This document shows positions 1 through 11,510 of a DNA stretch of 64,000 nt, one piece after another; the stretch's first letter is position 1, and the number at the start of each line of letters is the position of its first letter. This DNA comes from Paragonimus westermani. Lineage: Eukaryota; Platyhelminthes; Trematoda; Plagiorchiida; Troglotrematidae. The DNA lies in assembly GCA_008508345.1 (NCBI GenBank), contig QNGE01003080.1:1-64000 (forward strand), written 5' to 3'. The notes below the pieces were generated by a model. The model was not told where the DNA came from and did no database searches. It saw only the letters and a program-made list of their open reading frames with translations. The position numbers and the translations under genes were made by a program.

Positions 1-730
1 GTATTTGACCATCGATGTTTGCGTTCGATCGCTCGTATCGGGCGGCATTAGCGAATAGGTAACCAGGAGGGTAGGAAGCGGGTATTTGACACTGATTGTC
101 AAATGATTTCTTTTGTTCACTCCTCACATTTGGACAGAGTTAGATGGTTAGGTGATGTACTAAGGATGGAACATAGTCGCCTGCCACACCGATCACTCTT
201 TGCCGACGCTATGGCCGATTGGCGCAATGCGTGAGATGGACAGACGATGATGTGGAGTGGAGAACCGAAATCGTTTACGTAGGTGTTGGCCACTGCAGGT
301 CGGGTTCGTCTCTCGGGCTGGAGACCTGGTGACTCTCATAGTCGATGGTTGGAGACGTTAATTGAGATGGTGGCTAATCATGTTCGTTGGTGTGAATGCT
401 GTCATTGTTTGGCCGATTTGTTTGTGAAGTGAGTGCACTTGATGACGCGGGGTAGTGGAAGCTGTAAGGAAACTGTCTTGCTGATGAGGCCTCATTTTCA
501 CTTGTGGTTCGGTTGTGTTGTGTTCAAGGTGTAAGCAGGCACCTTGATGTTGACTGTTGGGATATAGACTTAGCTATTTTTCAGTAATCAAATCTCTTCC
601 CGTCCCGTTCATTTTTCTTTCTCTCTCCCTATACAGGTTTTTCCCCCTTTATTGTTGTGTGGCAGTCATGCATCAGTGTAAACCACTGGTGTATTACTGT
701 GTATGGTGATTTTGATGGTGATGATGTAAC
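1..730 (+). mobile_element. 3' end of an RTE-like LINE (family A), first copy, truncated by the window edge
   Basis: The sequence corresponds to the post-RT 3' region of a non-LTR retrotransposon and ends in a tail with tgtgtggcagt, an inexact ACCACTG..GTATTACTG string and GAT-type repeats. Other tails of the family are near 10.97, 19.79 and 50.2 kb. Positions 1-582 are almost identical to 19,103-19,684. After 582 the two copies diverge sharply, and this copy's 3' tail resembles the 10.8-10.98 kb copy more closely. The reading frame is broken by stops, so it is inactive. Confidence 0.75.
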
Positions 731-3359
731 GGTGCATAGTATTAGAAGAACCGTTTCTAAGACTTGGACTTATCCGTGCAGTTTTTTGGCGATCGTCAAT
801 TTTTGTAACCAACGTCATTGTTCCCAGTGCCTAGGTAATCAGTTTGGTTGCACAGTTACACCAGGATGCCTCCAGGCTACAAACTGGCGAGCGGCCTCTC
901 GTGTGGAGGTTAACTGCGAAATAAGCAGTGTTCGCCTGACGTATAAAGAGGCGCGGATGATGTGTGGTAGTTCTAACGAAGCACAGCATATCACTGTTTA
1001 TAGCCGATTCCCCAATAATTTGCTACTTAAGCACTGTCGGTAGATATAGCTCAGATGACCTTATGATAAAAAGGATTCAAGCGACCCAGCGAGAGCACAA
1101 GTGCCCCCAAACAGCTCGCTGTCTGCAAAACTTGCGGACATTTTTGGCCTCTGCCGACCGTGGACAAATCTTGGGTAAGGCGTGTGATTCACCTCGGATA
1201 TTTCGCCTTCAACGGGTACGAAAGGTAGCGTGAACGGCGCATGAATCGATTGGGTTACCGACCGCTGGCAACAGGTAGGAATTGTACCAGTGGGCGTGTT
1301 TGTCTGGACAAATCCACCTTCCCATACTGAATTATCGAACTGTTGGGTCACTTCCGTCACAACCTTGTGCGCCGTGTCTTAGGAATCTCTGATGGATGGA
1401 CTCCACTGATAGGTCACACGAACCAAACTGCTGGTTGTCGACCCAAAATGGACCGTGACCTGCGCACTCCGACCAACTGTCTCATAATTTAAATTTTTGA
1501 ATCAAGGGCTGTGGATGAAGTTCCTGAAGTTAACCCCCTTCTTCGCATTGGGAAACCAAGATGCATATTGTTCAAAAGTATGAACTTGCTAACTGACAGC
1601 GGTCCTGAATTCAATTTCACATTATCGTTTTTGACACCTTGGCTGAAATGCTGTCTGCGCTGTTGTCACATTTCGTTGCACGAAGAAATTTTTCTCCTTT
1701 TCCCCCGTTGAATTATTTTCTGCTTGAAGATTCTCCTACTCTGGTTTCGGACGTACTAGGGAATTGTTTCACCTAATACTCTGGACGGAGTTCATAGCTG
1801 CCACGCTCGTAAACCAAACGCCGGTGTGATATCTTTGCCTGGCTGACCCAAACCCTTACCTTTCTGTTACGACCCCCTGAGAGAGGAAGGCAAGAACGGT
1901 CAGAAAGACCGCGAGCAGTATCTCGATCACGAATGAAACGAAACGATATCGCAAACGATACGAATAATCGGAACGCAAGTACTCGGACCCTACTCTCGCA
2001 ACTTTGAACCCCCCAACAAGAAAGGAAAAAGACGGCCTTCAAACGAGCTTTATTTGCTGCTCAGCCCGAACGCAAAACAGTGGCCCAAAACGGCTGTATT
2101 TACAGGATTTCAGTGGCCTTGGCCCTAGGACACTAAACGGGCCAATCAGAAGCAAGCGCGCGAACTCGAATCTTCCAGAATGATGGCGGGCATTCGAGTT
2201 ATCAAAATAGAAGCATCTATTTCCCTTGGGAAATATAGCGAGTTTTTCGGAAAAAAGTGCTTCTCCCAACACTTTCCTCCGGATATGATTTACCTGCGAA
2301 CCCATACAGGCAGTTTAGCAGATGGCTCATGCACTACCGTTGAGGACCTTTTCTATCGATACTTGCTGCCTTGTTGACGCACGGCTTCGTGATTCTAGCG
2401 TGATTCTACACCTACGATCTCCGTCGGCTAGTCCGCGATGCGTGTACCATCTGCGCTCGTCTGGGGACTTCGTTGTTCAAGTCACTAGTTGGGCCGATGT
2501 AGGAAATGCCCTGAGCAGATACTCAGAGAAAACGCGGCCTGATTGAACATCTTTCAATAGCTGGACTCGAAGGTATGGTCAGACCATCGAGGCAGATTGT
2601 AAAGATGGGTTTTATCACTGGATGATCAACCTTTTTTAACTCTGCTGCGTACGGACATTGTACAATGAACTGGAGACTTGAACGCCGAAGTAAATTTGGT
2701 AGGCGCTTATGAGCGAGACTTAGGTTACCAGAACTTCTATGGACGAACAACGGTTTGCTGTGGACTCATGCTGATAGCGGTTTATTCCTAGTTGGCACCC
2801 ATTTTTGATGTTCTAAGCCCCATTATGCCACCTGGCGATATCCATCTTCAGAGCAATCACGGACGTAGATTGATCATATAGCCGATAGCAATCAGTGAAG
2901 TGGATGTTTCCAAGATTGTTAACCCACCCGGAGTAAATCAGCCTGTGTGAATTCCGATCATGCACTGGTATTTTGCCAAGTGCACTCTGGGTATTGGTGG
3001 CAAGTCAGTTCGTCTTCAGTTGTAGGTTGACTTATCTAAGCTAGCAGAGACTGGCCATTTACACCTACGAAAGCGCGCTTGCCTTTGGTCTAAGATCCCA
3101 CTCACTGGACTTTACCGAAGCATGTTGATCACATAGTAGATGAGTATACTATTGCCTATTTAGCTGTCAAAATCCGGGTTTTTGTACAACCCGTTGAAGT
3201 TTTTTGCGTTTGCCGGATTACGCCATCCAGCAGTTGGTACGGTTCGGCCCGCGAGGCTACCCGCTTGAAACGCCGAAAATTACTGCGAAGGAAAAGGGTG
3301 CCGCTACCTAAACTCCGAGGTCACTTTTCCATCCCATCTGAACAACCGACTGTAAGATG
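731..3359. other. Unassigned sequence
   Basis: No gene recognised. Several short open frames exist on both strands (for example 1773-2305, minus) but none shows a family motif, and they overlap each other. A short stretch at 2215-2250 resembles 56.64-56.70 kb (an AACTCGCTAT-type core on the minus strand), so part of this may be an unidentified dispersed repeat. Confidence 0.4.
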
Positions 3360-3800
3360 CCAGGTGTGAGCGAGGCAATCTGCTAAGTCTGTGGTTAGCA
3401 TATTCATAACTTGACGCGACACTTAGAACGTTAGGGTGAGCATTTCTATCCTCGCCGTTGACTACGTCTTCAGGCACCCAGTGTGCCCACTGACCTGTTG
3501 ACATTTATCTTCTCTTGGAAACAGAGGTCTCACCTGCGATCAGTTTCCTGAATCGTCGCCAAACACTCAGCTCAGACGAACCTCTTCAATTTACGGGTTA
3601 GAGCTCAAATTTGATTCTAGACCTGGCGACCTTGGGTCAGGCTCTCTTGGTCACTAAAGTAGCTCCAAATGATTGGTTTTTAGCTAACATCATCCCCACT
3701 TTCAAAATGGTCTCACGTGCTTCCTGATTAAGCCACTGAAAGATTAACCCGATTTCTGCTATGTTGATGCTGCTTAAAGCCGCTGTATTTCGTAGACTAA
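3360..3800 (+). pseudogene. Decayed RTE-like LINE reverse-transcriptase fragment
   Basis: In one frame the sequence reads DWFLANIIPTFKMVSRAS, the LINE RT pattern DWR.A.IVPIFKKGSR that precedes the first RT motifs. The same segment occurs in the 23.6-24.4 kb copy as DWRLAGIVP, and upstream both have a related region with a WAEHF-like string. Frame shifts and stops are present throughout, so this is an old dead copy. Confidence 0.55.
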
Positions 3801-6225
3801 GCTAGCGCACGAACGAGATATCAGCGAATAGCAGGATAGGTTTTGCTCTAGCCGTGACTTGTATGTTTACTCTGCCGAATGTTTTAGTCCTGTTCTTTGA
3901 ATATGTTGTTAGGACCGATAGATACTGACGTATAAGTCGTCTGACAGCGGTCTGTTGCCATTTTTCAGCAGTTGCATATTGATTACGTCACTGTTTTTTG
4001 TACAGCTGTTCGTGATACTCGGTGTACGATGTGCAATTCTGCGAAGTGGTAACAGGTACTGTAGTTTAGTGTAAAAATCTGTTGATCAAAGACTGAATGT
4101 TATTCAGCTACATTCACCTAAAAACGTATACATGCGCGTAAAAGTACAACTAACTGAACTCCAGCTACCGTATCTTTCTAGTGTCAAATGTACTGGGCGT
4201 TCGTTACCGTCCTGTCCATTTTTTGTCTAAGGGTATAACTTTGCACCTTGTGTACCCGATGTCATTTCGCTGCACTTATACAAACGCATACAGCAGTTAA
4301 CGGTGTTTATATTGCGAAACCAAATTTACTGTTTATCGTTGTTACCGGATACATTGTGAAAACCCGCGTTCTTACTACCACACTTAGTACATATGTATAC
4401 ATGTGTCATCTGTATGTAATGTGTCTAAAAGAGGCATAAACTGAGTAATACATACATGTGTGTATATTTAGCAACAGATCTTAGAATTAGTCTGAAAGAT
4501 CTAATCCTTTGTTTTTCGTTTAGTTTACTCTCTTTTTAATCACTCATGTTGTTTACCGTCAAGTATACATCACGAATTTTTCGAAAGGAACTCGAGTTTG
4601 GTATGCTTCTACCGATAACTATGTCTCATGCCATGAGTCAAAAAGTGCCCGGCTGAGTTGCGGGTTCGAATCTTCTCTCCCTATTTTGAATGCTGGCTTC
4701 CACATCTGAATAACGTGAATCTACTCGACTCACCTGTCTCATTGCCAACAAAGGAGGATATAGCGCCTTTCATAAGCTCTCATTTGCCGTGTTTAGTTTG
4801 AAGTAAGATACTAATATGAGTTTTACCGTTTGAGTAAGCCGAACTGTATTTTCAAGGGAGAAAGCACGTATGTTTGAATTTCCCTGCAGTTGCGTTCGTT
4901 GTGATGGGGTGATCGGTTGATCGTAGATTGAACCTGCGTGCGTTTTGTCGGTAAACGTCTGGGATCTGCGTATCCTCAGGTGTGTTGGCAGCTCTTATCC
5001 CCACAATGATCCGTTCCTGCGTTTTCTCATCTCTTGAAAACGACCCCTTAACAGCGAATAATCCATCCACGCTTCTCCCTCACAGCCCAGCATTTTCCTC
5101 GCAGTCTCGACAGTCTCTTTTAAATCTGACCACTTAACGGCAGATTTCGGGAAATCAACTCAAGCCACTGTCATGACAGTGTATATACAAAATGTGTTAA
5201 CCACTCCTTAATGGACGCATACGGGCTATTTAAATGCTATTCAACGAGCTTGTTTTATCTATCCGGTTCTCTTGAGTTGGAATTTGAGGATACGGCTTCC
5301 CTGTCATTCTTTGAGACAGGGTTGGAATGAGCACTAACGCGAATAATAAGCTTCCCTTATCTAAACTCACCAAGGCCGATCGATGGAAAAAGTAAATACG
5401 CCCACTCACTTTACTGTACGGTCATTACCTTATTCATTCGAATGTGAGTGCCGCCTTGTCCAATCGCGCCGTTGTCGGATTTGTATCGTAATATCCGCTC
5501 AAATGACAGTGCTTCGGTACCCTTTTGTGTTCAAAATACAGGTTAACGGATAAAGTCATTGATGTCACACTTTCAATAAATGTTCATGGTGTAATTTATG
5601 TGTTTGACCGTTACCTGGTGAGCGAATGGACTTCTCTGTAACTTCTTTTTGTTCGCATGCTCCCGCGTCTTTTGTTCCAAGCAGCCTATGTTTACTGAAC
5701 GATTAAAAACGCGAAAGGGCACGTATGCAATTGCTGCGTTTGTTGGTCCATCCATGTGTGTGGATCAGATGGCGCCACCGTGTTTGTGTGTTTATGTTGC
5801 CGTCGCCAATGGCCAACTGTATTATTTGGCCTCGGTGTTCCTGGGGCTGTGCAGTCCTTTATCTGACCTTTTGTTAGACACCTCGCCCTGTTCCAGCCCT
5901 AACATTCTGATTAGGAATGCGCTAGCACCCAACCTATTTATATTACTATTATGGGGCAGAGAGATTTCCTACCAGGTTTTTGGTCTAGCCTCTCGTTACA
6001 CAAGATGTGAGTCAACGCATTTCTTAGAATTTAGTATCGCTTCGGATGATACATGAGACCGGACAGAAAGTAATATAACAATGTTCGGTAAATTAACACT
6101 CGCTGTTATATTTAAGTATGACACTTTCCCGTTGCTAATGTCAACAAGGAGGCTGCTGAGGTCATCGTATATTACCACTAAGTTCTTTACTCCAGGAAAC
6201 CGTATACTAAATAAAACTGTAATCA
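3801..6225. other. Unassigned sequence with one tRNA-like B box
   Basis: No gene recognised. GGTTCGAATCT at 4663-4673 fits the RNA polymerase III B-box consensus, but no cloverleaf can be drawn. An ORF at 5649-6056 (135 codons) has no recognised domain and atypical composition; I do not consider it a gene. Confidence 0.4.
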
Positions 6226-6407
6226 TGCTGTTATTGATAAACAGACTGGGAATAACACAACGTTACTCTACGTTTCAACCACCTCGGGTGGCCTTCCTCA
6301 GGAGTGTTGTAATCGAAATGTGATTTCGATCTGGTTATCAATAACATGTTAAACACGACGCCCAAACTATTCAACTTCATTCGTACTAAATTTGGTGCGG
6401 ATATCTT
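6226..6407 (-). repeat. Dispersed repeat with hammerhead-like core, copy 1
   Basis: On the minus strand around 6263-6311 the sequence contains CCTGAGGAAGGCCACC, then CGAGGTGGTTGAAACGTA. It is shared with 47.25, 54.4 and 60.7 kb. The flank 6335-6407 (ttatcaataacatgttaaac to ggatatctt) is almost identical to 54,498-54,570, showing one common element. A partial opposite-orientation arm follows the core, so this looks like a decayed version of the palindromic 54.3-kb copy. Confidence 0.7.
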
Positions 6408-9400
6408 GTAATCATCCTGATTGTCGGTGACCATTTGACTGGTTTGGCGGTGATCCTGTAATCCATAATCCACAGGTGAGGCCTTTCGAGACAGCGATTG
6501 ACAATGCTTCACTTCAATGAGCATATATGGAACTCCATTGCATTGCCAGTCACCGATTATGTACCCTCTGCGTCCCGTTTGAATGGCTTAATTGTTCCTT
6601 CTTATCTCTTCTTTGATGATAGTCAGATTGTCTCATCTTTGTTCCTCTTAACACTGTTCACTCTTTCACAACCTGGTGACCTACGATATCGTTGACCCAC
6701 TCGCTTTCAGTTAACAGTCTAATTGTTGTTGGCCATGATGAGCAATATGTCTTCGACCAGAAGAAACAGCCGACCGGACGGGCGCCATTTAAAAAGCGCT
6801 AGTGTCAGCACCTGTTTACCACTTAGCGGACTTTAACCCAAGCGTTCATTGAAGATATATATCGCTGATCTCTCATTTCATTTTCTTTATGAAAACGTAC
6901 ACATCGAAACGATTAAAAATGATGTTCACTACTTTTGGACGCTTTAAAAAACAAGTGCTGACAGCAGAGTCATCATGGCAAAACGGATAGGGAAAACCAA
7001 TTGTGGGAATACGAAACAGTAAAAGTCTGTGGGCAAACATGGAATGATAGGCTGATAGAACAGAAACTCAAGCGGAATTTGTGCATGCGTCAGCATGTAC
7101 CAACCAACAGCAGACTCGCAGCTACAGTGCGAAATCGATCGCACCTTCTACCAACCGGAATAATTCTGATGGTCAAGTAATCTAATGACCTGTTACATTA
7201 TCCTGAACGTCTCATACCTGTGTTTTGCACTACCATATTAGACTCTAATGGGACCTGCTAGATGGCGCACACTCACATGCTGAGGGAGGTGTTTCGTGAT
7301 TGACCTCTTCAAACAGTTATTCTCGCTTTCAAAAAGCCGGTCCAATCTCATCATGTCACTTACCGGGGATGATAACTCATCGAATTTAAAGAACAGCCGT
7401 AAAAGCCATAGGATTCTTATGCGACTGCGGATATATTGGTCGTGTTTTTGTCTTTAGCCGATGGTCAAGTATCTGCACTTACTGGGACCCGATTGTTCCA
7501 ACATTTTCTAACTGAAAGCCATTTCTAATGCCAATATGTGTACTATTCTCTGAAGCTATCCATTTCATAGAAGTGTAGTGGATAAATGTGTAAGTATATT
7601 GAGATCGGTGTATTTGCTTATTCTACAGGTAGGGTTGGAGTTTAAAGACAACTGTCTCAGGTGTTTACCAACGGTCTCCGACTATCATGGTTACTCAGTT
7701 TTGTAATGACGACTTCTCATAAGATGCCCTTGGAAAATCCAATGTTTTTCGCCCGAAATTCCTTGATGATGTCATGCTAACCGGCATTTGGTTTATCGAC
7801 TGCATTACCTCATCTGTCTATTTTGCCGAAGACATGCTCCATACGTTGACTAATCGGATTGGTTCATGTGGGATTTACTTTTCATTCTCGGTGAAAGACA
7901 CTGCTTCTAAACTGAGGTGTTTTCATTACTATCTTTCCCGTTCCACGCGAATAACTTGAGGTTAAACTACTTCGTTTATCTGGGCACCACTATCCCGTTT
8001 TCCTACAATATTGTTGGTGATTTTTCCTCGTTGAGCGGAAGGCTATCTAATCATTGGCTTATGTTTTCGAGAAACCATTTACATTGGAGCCCCTGATCAA
8101 TGCTTTCGCGGTTTGAGTTGATGGGGCCGTTTACCCCTTATTCCGGTTGAACGTTTACCATACCGGTTCGTTGTTCATCGGGTTCACCACCGGTTGAATA
8201 TCACCTTTAGATGATCAGCTGATAGCACGGTAACAGATAATTACAACCCTGTTTTCTCTGTCCGTTGAAATTAGTAGGGACTGCTTGCCCGACTGAGGTC
8301 TTCGCGATCACTCGACCGGTTGATTCGAAATTGTCAGACCTGGCAATGCGTCGCGGGTGGTGGTGAGCCTGTGTTAACATTATTGCTGACTCTCCTAGTT
8401 TGTCTTATTTCCTCCATTACTTTTAATAGGATTTTTCACTTAACATTGTCTTTGGAGTGTGTAGATCTAAAACATTTGTATCCGAATAAATTTCGAGCAC
8501 GCAGGTAAGTTCATGCAAAGTGCTGTTTGTGGACACATTTCGACGGCTCTGTTCGGAAAGACATGCGTAAGTTCGAAATGACGTAAAGCTGAAATGGTTT
8601 GTGAGAGCGAGCTGGGATATGATTCAGGTAGTCAGTGCTCACTTAGGTCGTCGTTAGATCCAGAGTTTGAGTTTTAAATTGGTTGAATACGACAAATCCA
8701 GAAAGTCGGTCCTGCGATCACCAGATGACGTATTTACTACACAAGCGCGTACACAAACCACTAGGATGGTGGTATCAATGCAGATAATATCCAGCTGACT
8801 GACAGGTTGAGGTCCGTGGAATCTAGTTGGGGAGTGTTTCAATGCACTGGTTGTCCCTCACCCTGCCTTTCGAAAATTTAAACGCCGGGATTAATTTGGT
8901 GTTAACTAACTTAAACATTTTTCCGTCTACTATACTCACCTTGATGATCGGCTTACTTCGGTCCATTTATCCTTGTCTGAGTAGCATCTCAAATATCTCT
9001 ACAGTAAACGTCCTACGTGACCTTACTTGCGCGTCCTAAGTTCTCCTCGACACTGTTGCGGACAATGGTGGTTGTTTCTGTACTATCCTCTGTGAGGTTT
9101 CCGATCAAGCATGTATGTGCACTGTTTCTGAATGAACACATCATTGGACAAGTTAAATGGCGCATTTGGTGTTGTGCCTTAGATAAAGCTTAAACAGATT
9201 TGGTGACAGCTAATATGGCTTTTGGAGGATCCTGTATGCTAAAATTAAACCATCTCACAGGTCATTATCATATGGAGAAATCCCACAGATTCGATTGCCA
9301 GTGGAGTGTTGTGCTGTGTTTTGTTGCTCCACCTGTGCAGCCTCTCAAGAAAATGAATGTCCCTTAGAAGACAGCAATTTTGCATAGATAGTTCAGTGAA

Positions 9401-10529
9401 GGCATACCAACAAGGTAGTACTGCTAAAAACACGTTGGATGCTCAAATTCCTAAACATCTTCATGTTGGTCAGGTCTCAGATTAACTTCCGTGACCACTT
9501 GAACGTAGTCCAGCGACAAGCTGAGGTAGTCGGATGGTCGTTTCAGAGTTCTGTTCAGAAGTGATGATACTCATCTCTCGCACGAATAACAGGGGTGTTG
9601 GGGGAAAACCAGTACTGTGCAACTCAGCTGTGCACAACACGTACGTCCCTCCACAGCCCCTCATTCTTTGTTTTACTATCCACTATCTATCGCATGGAGT
9701 GACGATTATACTTCGGGATGATCGCCCTCAAACTGACAGTCTACTACCGGTTTCATCCTTACTTGCGTTCTTCCGGTAGAGATTTGTCTCAGGGAGATTA
9801 GAACCGAGATCTCCTCTTTTATCCGCTCAGCCGCCAATCTCATGAGTGTTGCTTTTAATGGATCAATTAACGTGGCTAATATATAACTTATTCACACTTC
9901 GTTAATGTGTATGGACACAGTCTGCCTCTGATTGTCACCTCGCCTTTTCTGTGATCGCATGGACGCGCAACAGAGATTATACCGTCCTGTGATGTTTGTC
10001 CTCATCGATTTACAATGGCACGTAATTTGAAGCAACATGACGGAAAACTGTACAAAAATGGACGTGTCTGTCAATTACATTCTTGTCATTACACAAACAC
10101 AGGAAGGACATACTCATCACCTGAAGAACTTTATCCGAACACAGTGCACATGAGATGTTAGACTGAACGTTTAAAAATTTCTAGACTACAGTTGTGGGAA
10201 AGATTTTAAGAATGATGGAGTTACATAGATTTGCTGTCTTAGGATGGAATAAAAATTATCTCAGGCCACCTTGTATACATGACTTATTGTATGTTGATGT
10301 GTGGAGCGGTTAAAAGTAACAGAGATGGGCAGTAAATCTATCAAGTTCAAAAGAGCATTTTGCATTATAAAGACAGTTTCTGCGGTAGCACAAAAGTTGA
10401 AAACTGCTAGTTGTGGCTTAATCGTTAACGAGTCGCACAATTTCTTCTTGAACGTGATCGAAAAAGAGAAATATACTTTCATCACCATTATAACAGCCAT
10501 GAAGTTACCGTAATTCAGAACATAGCTCA
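6408..10529. other. Unassigned sequence
   Basis: No gene, RNA or recognisable element in about 4.1 kb. Open frames are short (at most about 80 codons) and occur on both strands at the density expected by chance. Confidence 0.4.
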
Positions 10530-11510
10530 ATTCAACAGTGACTTGGAACATATTAGAAGAACTATTCCCGACAAGGGAACCGGAAATGGTATGAGTGCAA
10601 GTACGCCATTGATTACAGCACACCGTCATCTCAGATAACGTTTCTAACCGGCGATTTGAGTGATCACAAGGATCCCAGCCGGGCAGGCGATACATGCCCA
10701 CTTTCCTCAATGGAACAGTCAGGGTCTTCATATTTCGTGACTACGTTACGCCTTACTCTCACTTGCAGCTCGGTTGTGTTGTTTGCAAGGTGTAGGCACC
10801 TTGATGCTGAATGTTTGAATATGGACGTAGTCATTTTCAGTAGTTAGGTCCCTTCCCGTCCCCTTCTTTTTCCTTCTCTCTTTCTATATAGGGTTTGCTG
10901 TTTCTTCATGGTTGTGTGGCAGTTAAGCATTAGTGTTAACCACTGATGTATTGCTGTCCATGATGATGATGATGATGTGACTACGTTATTGCTTGACCAC
11001 CACACGGTTTTGCCCAACTGTTGATGGTCCCAGTATATGATGCCCGGTACGACAAACGCCCATGTGGTACGTGGAGTACGTGACCCAATCATCACAGGCT
11101 GTGCAACGCGATTAGTCGACCAACTGGCTGCGCACCCCGAGCTTTCCGAAATACTAGCTGGCGAACGGCCGTGTTGCATATGCGATCAGTTCACTGAATG
11201 TGGACTAATTGGAGGAGACATCGGTGGTCAAACACAGCAAGTCTGCTTATACCCTCGTTGGAAACAGGCTACACTTCCGAACCATAGAACAAAACAGAAC
11301 GTGTACAAGCATTTTATACGCTTTCTTTCAGCGACAGCCGAACGTCTTTTCGATGCCAAATATGACACAGGTTTGCATGGACAACTCATGCCTTCACTAC
11401 CTTTGCTGATATCTCATCAAAAGTGTTTCAGGTTGACGAAAGCAGCCTTTAGATCCAAAACGACCGTGACTGTCGTCTGCCTATAAGCGTGCCGATGCTC
11501 CAGAATCCAT
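10530..11510 (-). pseudogene. RTE-like LINE (family B) 3' half, interrupted by a younger LINE tail
   Basis: Read on the minus strand, 11.4-11.3 kb gives RKDVRLSLKESVYK (LINE pattern RRDIRLSLKGRVY). Next comes a segment matching VFDHRC-type LINE C-termini. Finally 10.73-10.59 kb gives MKTLTVPLRKVGMYRLPGWD and LETLSEMT...QWRTC, the C-terminus found in RTE-like elements. The same family occurs on the plus strand at 42.2-43.5 kb. Multiple stops and shifts show it is inactive. Positions 10,749-10,977 are a later insertion. Plus-strand ORF 11037-11486 is antisense to this relic and is not a gene. Confidence 0.7.
10749..10977 (+). mobile_element. 5'-truncated family A LINE tail with target-site duplication
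   Basis: This 229-bp insert matches the 3' ends at 0.50-0.73 and 19.60-19.79 kb and ends in a run of GAT repeats. It is flanked by direct repeats TGACTACGTTA at 10738-10748 and 10978-10988. The flanking family B sequence continues on both sides as in the uninterrupted copy near 43.18 kb. This is the classic signature of target-primed insertion of a short LINE 3' end. Confidence 0.8.

Noticed and set aside
2210..2300. Similarity between 2.2 kb and 56.65 kb (AACTCGCTAT core) as a defined repeat
   Set aside because: Only a few short blocks match by eye; too weak to call without alignment.
6231..6524. Conserved frame FDYNTPEE.H.RW..RR shared by minus 6.3 kb and plus 60.7 kb as a protein motif
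   Set aside because: The string is the translation of the hammerhead-like core and its flank; conservation is at DNA level in a repeat present in both orientations, so coding is not implied.
11037..11486. 149-codon plus-strand ORF as a gene
   Set aside because: It is antisense to a family B LINE relic whose minus-strand translation carries LINE C-terminal motifs; the open frame is incidental.
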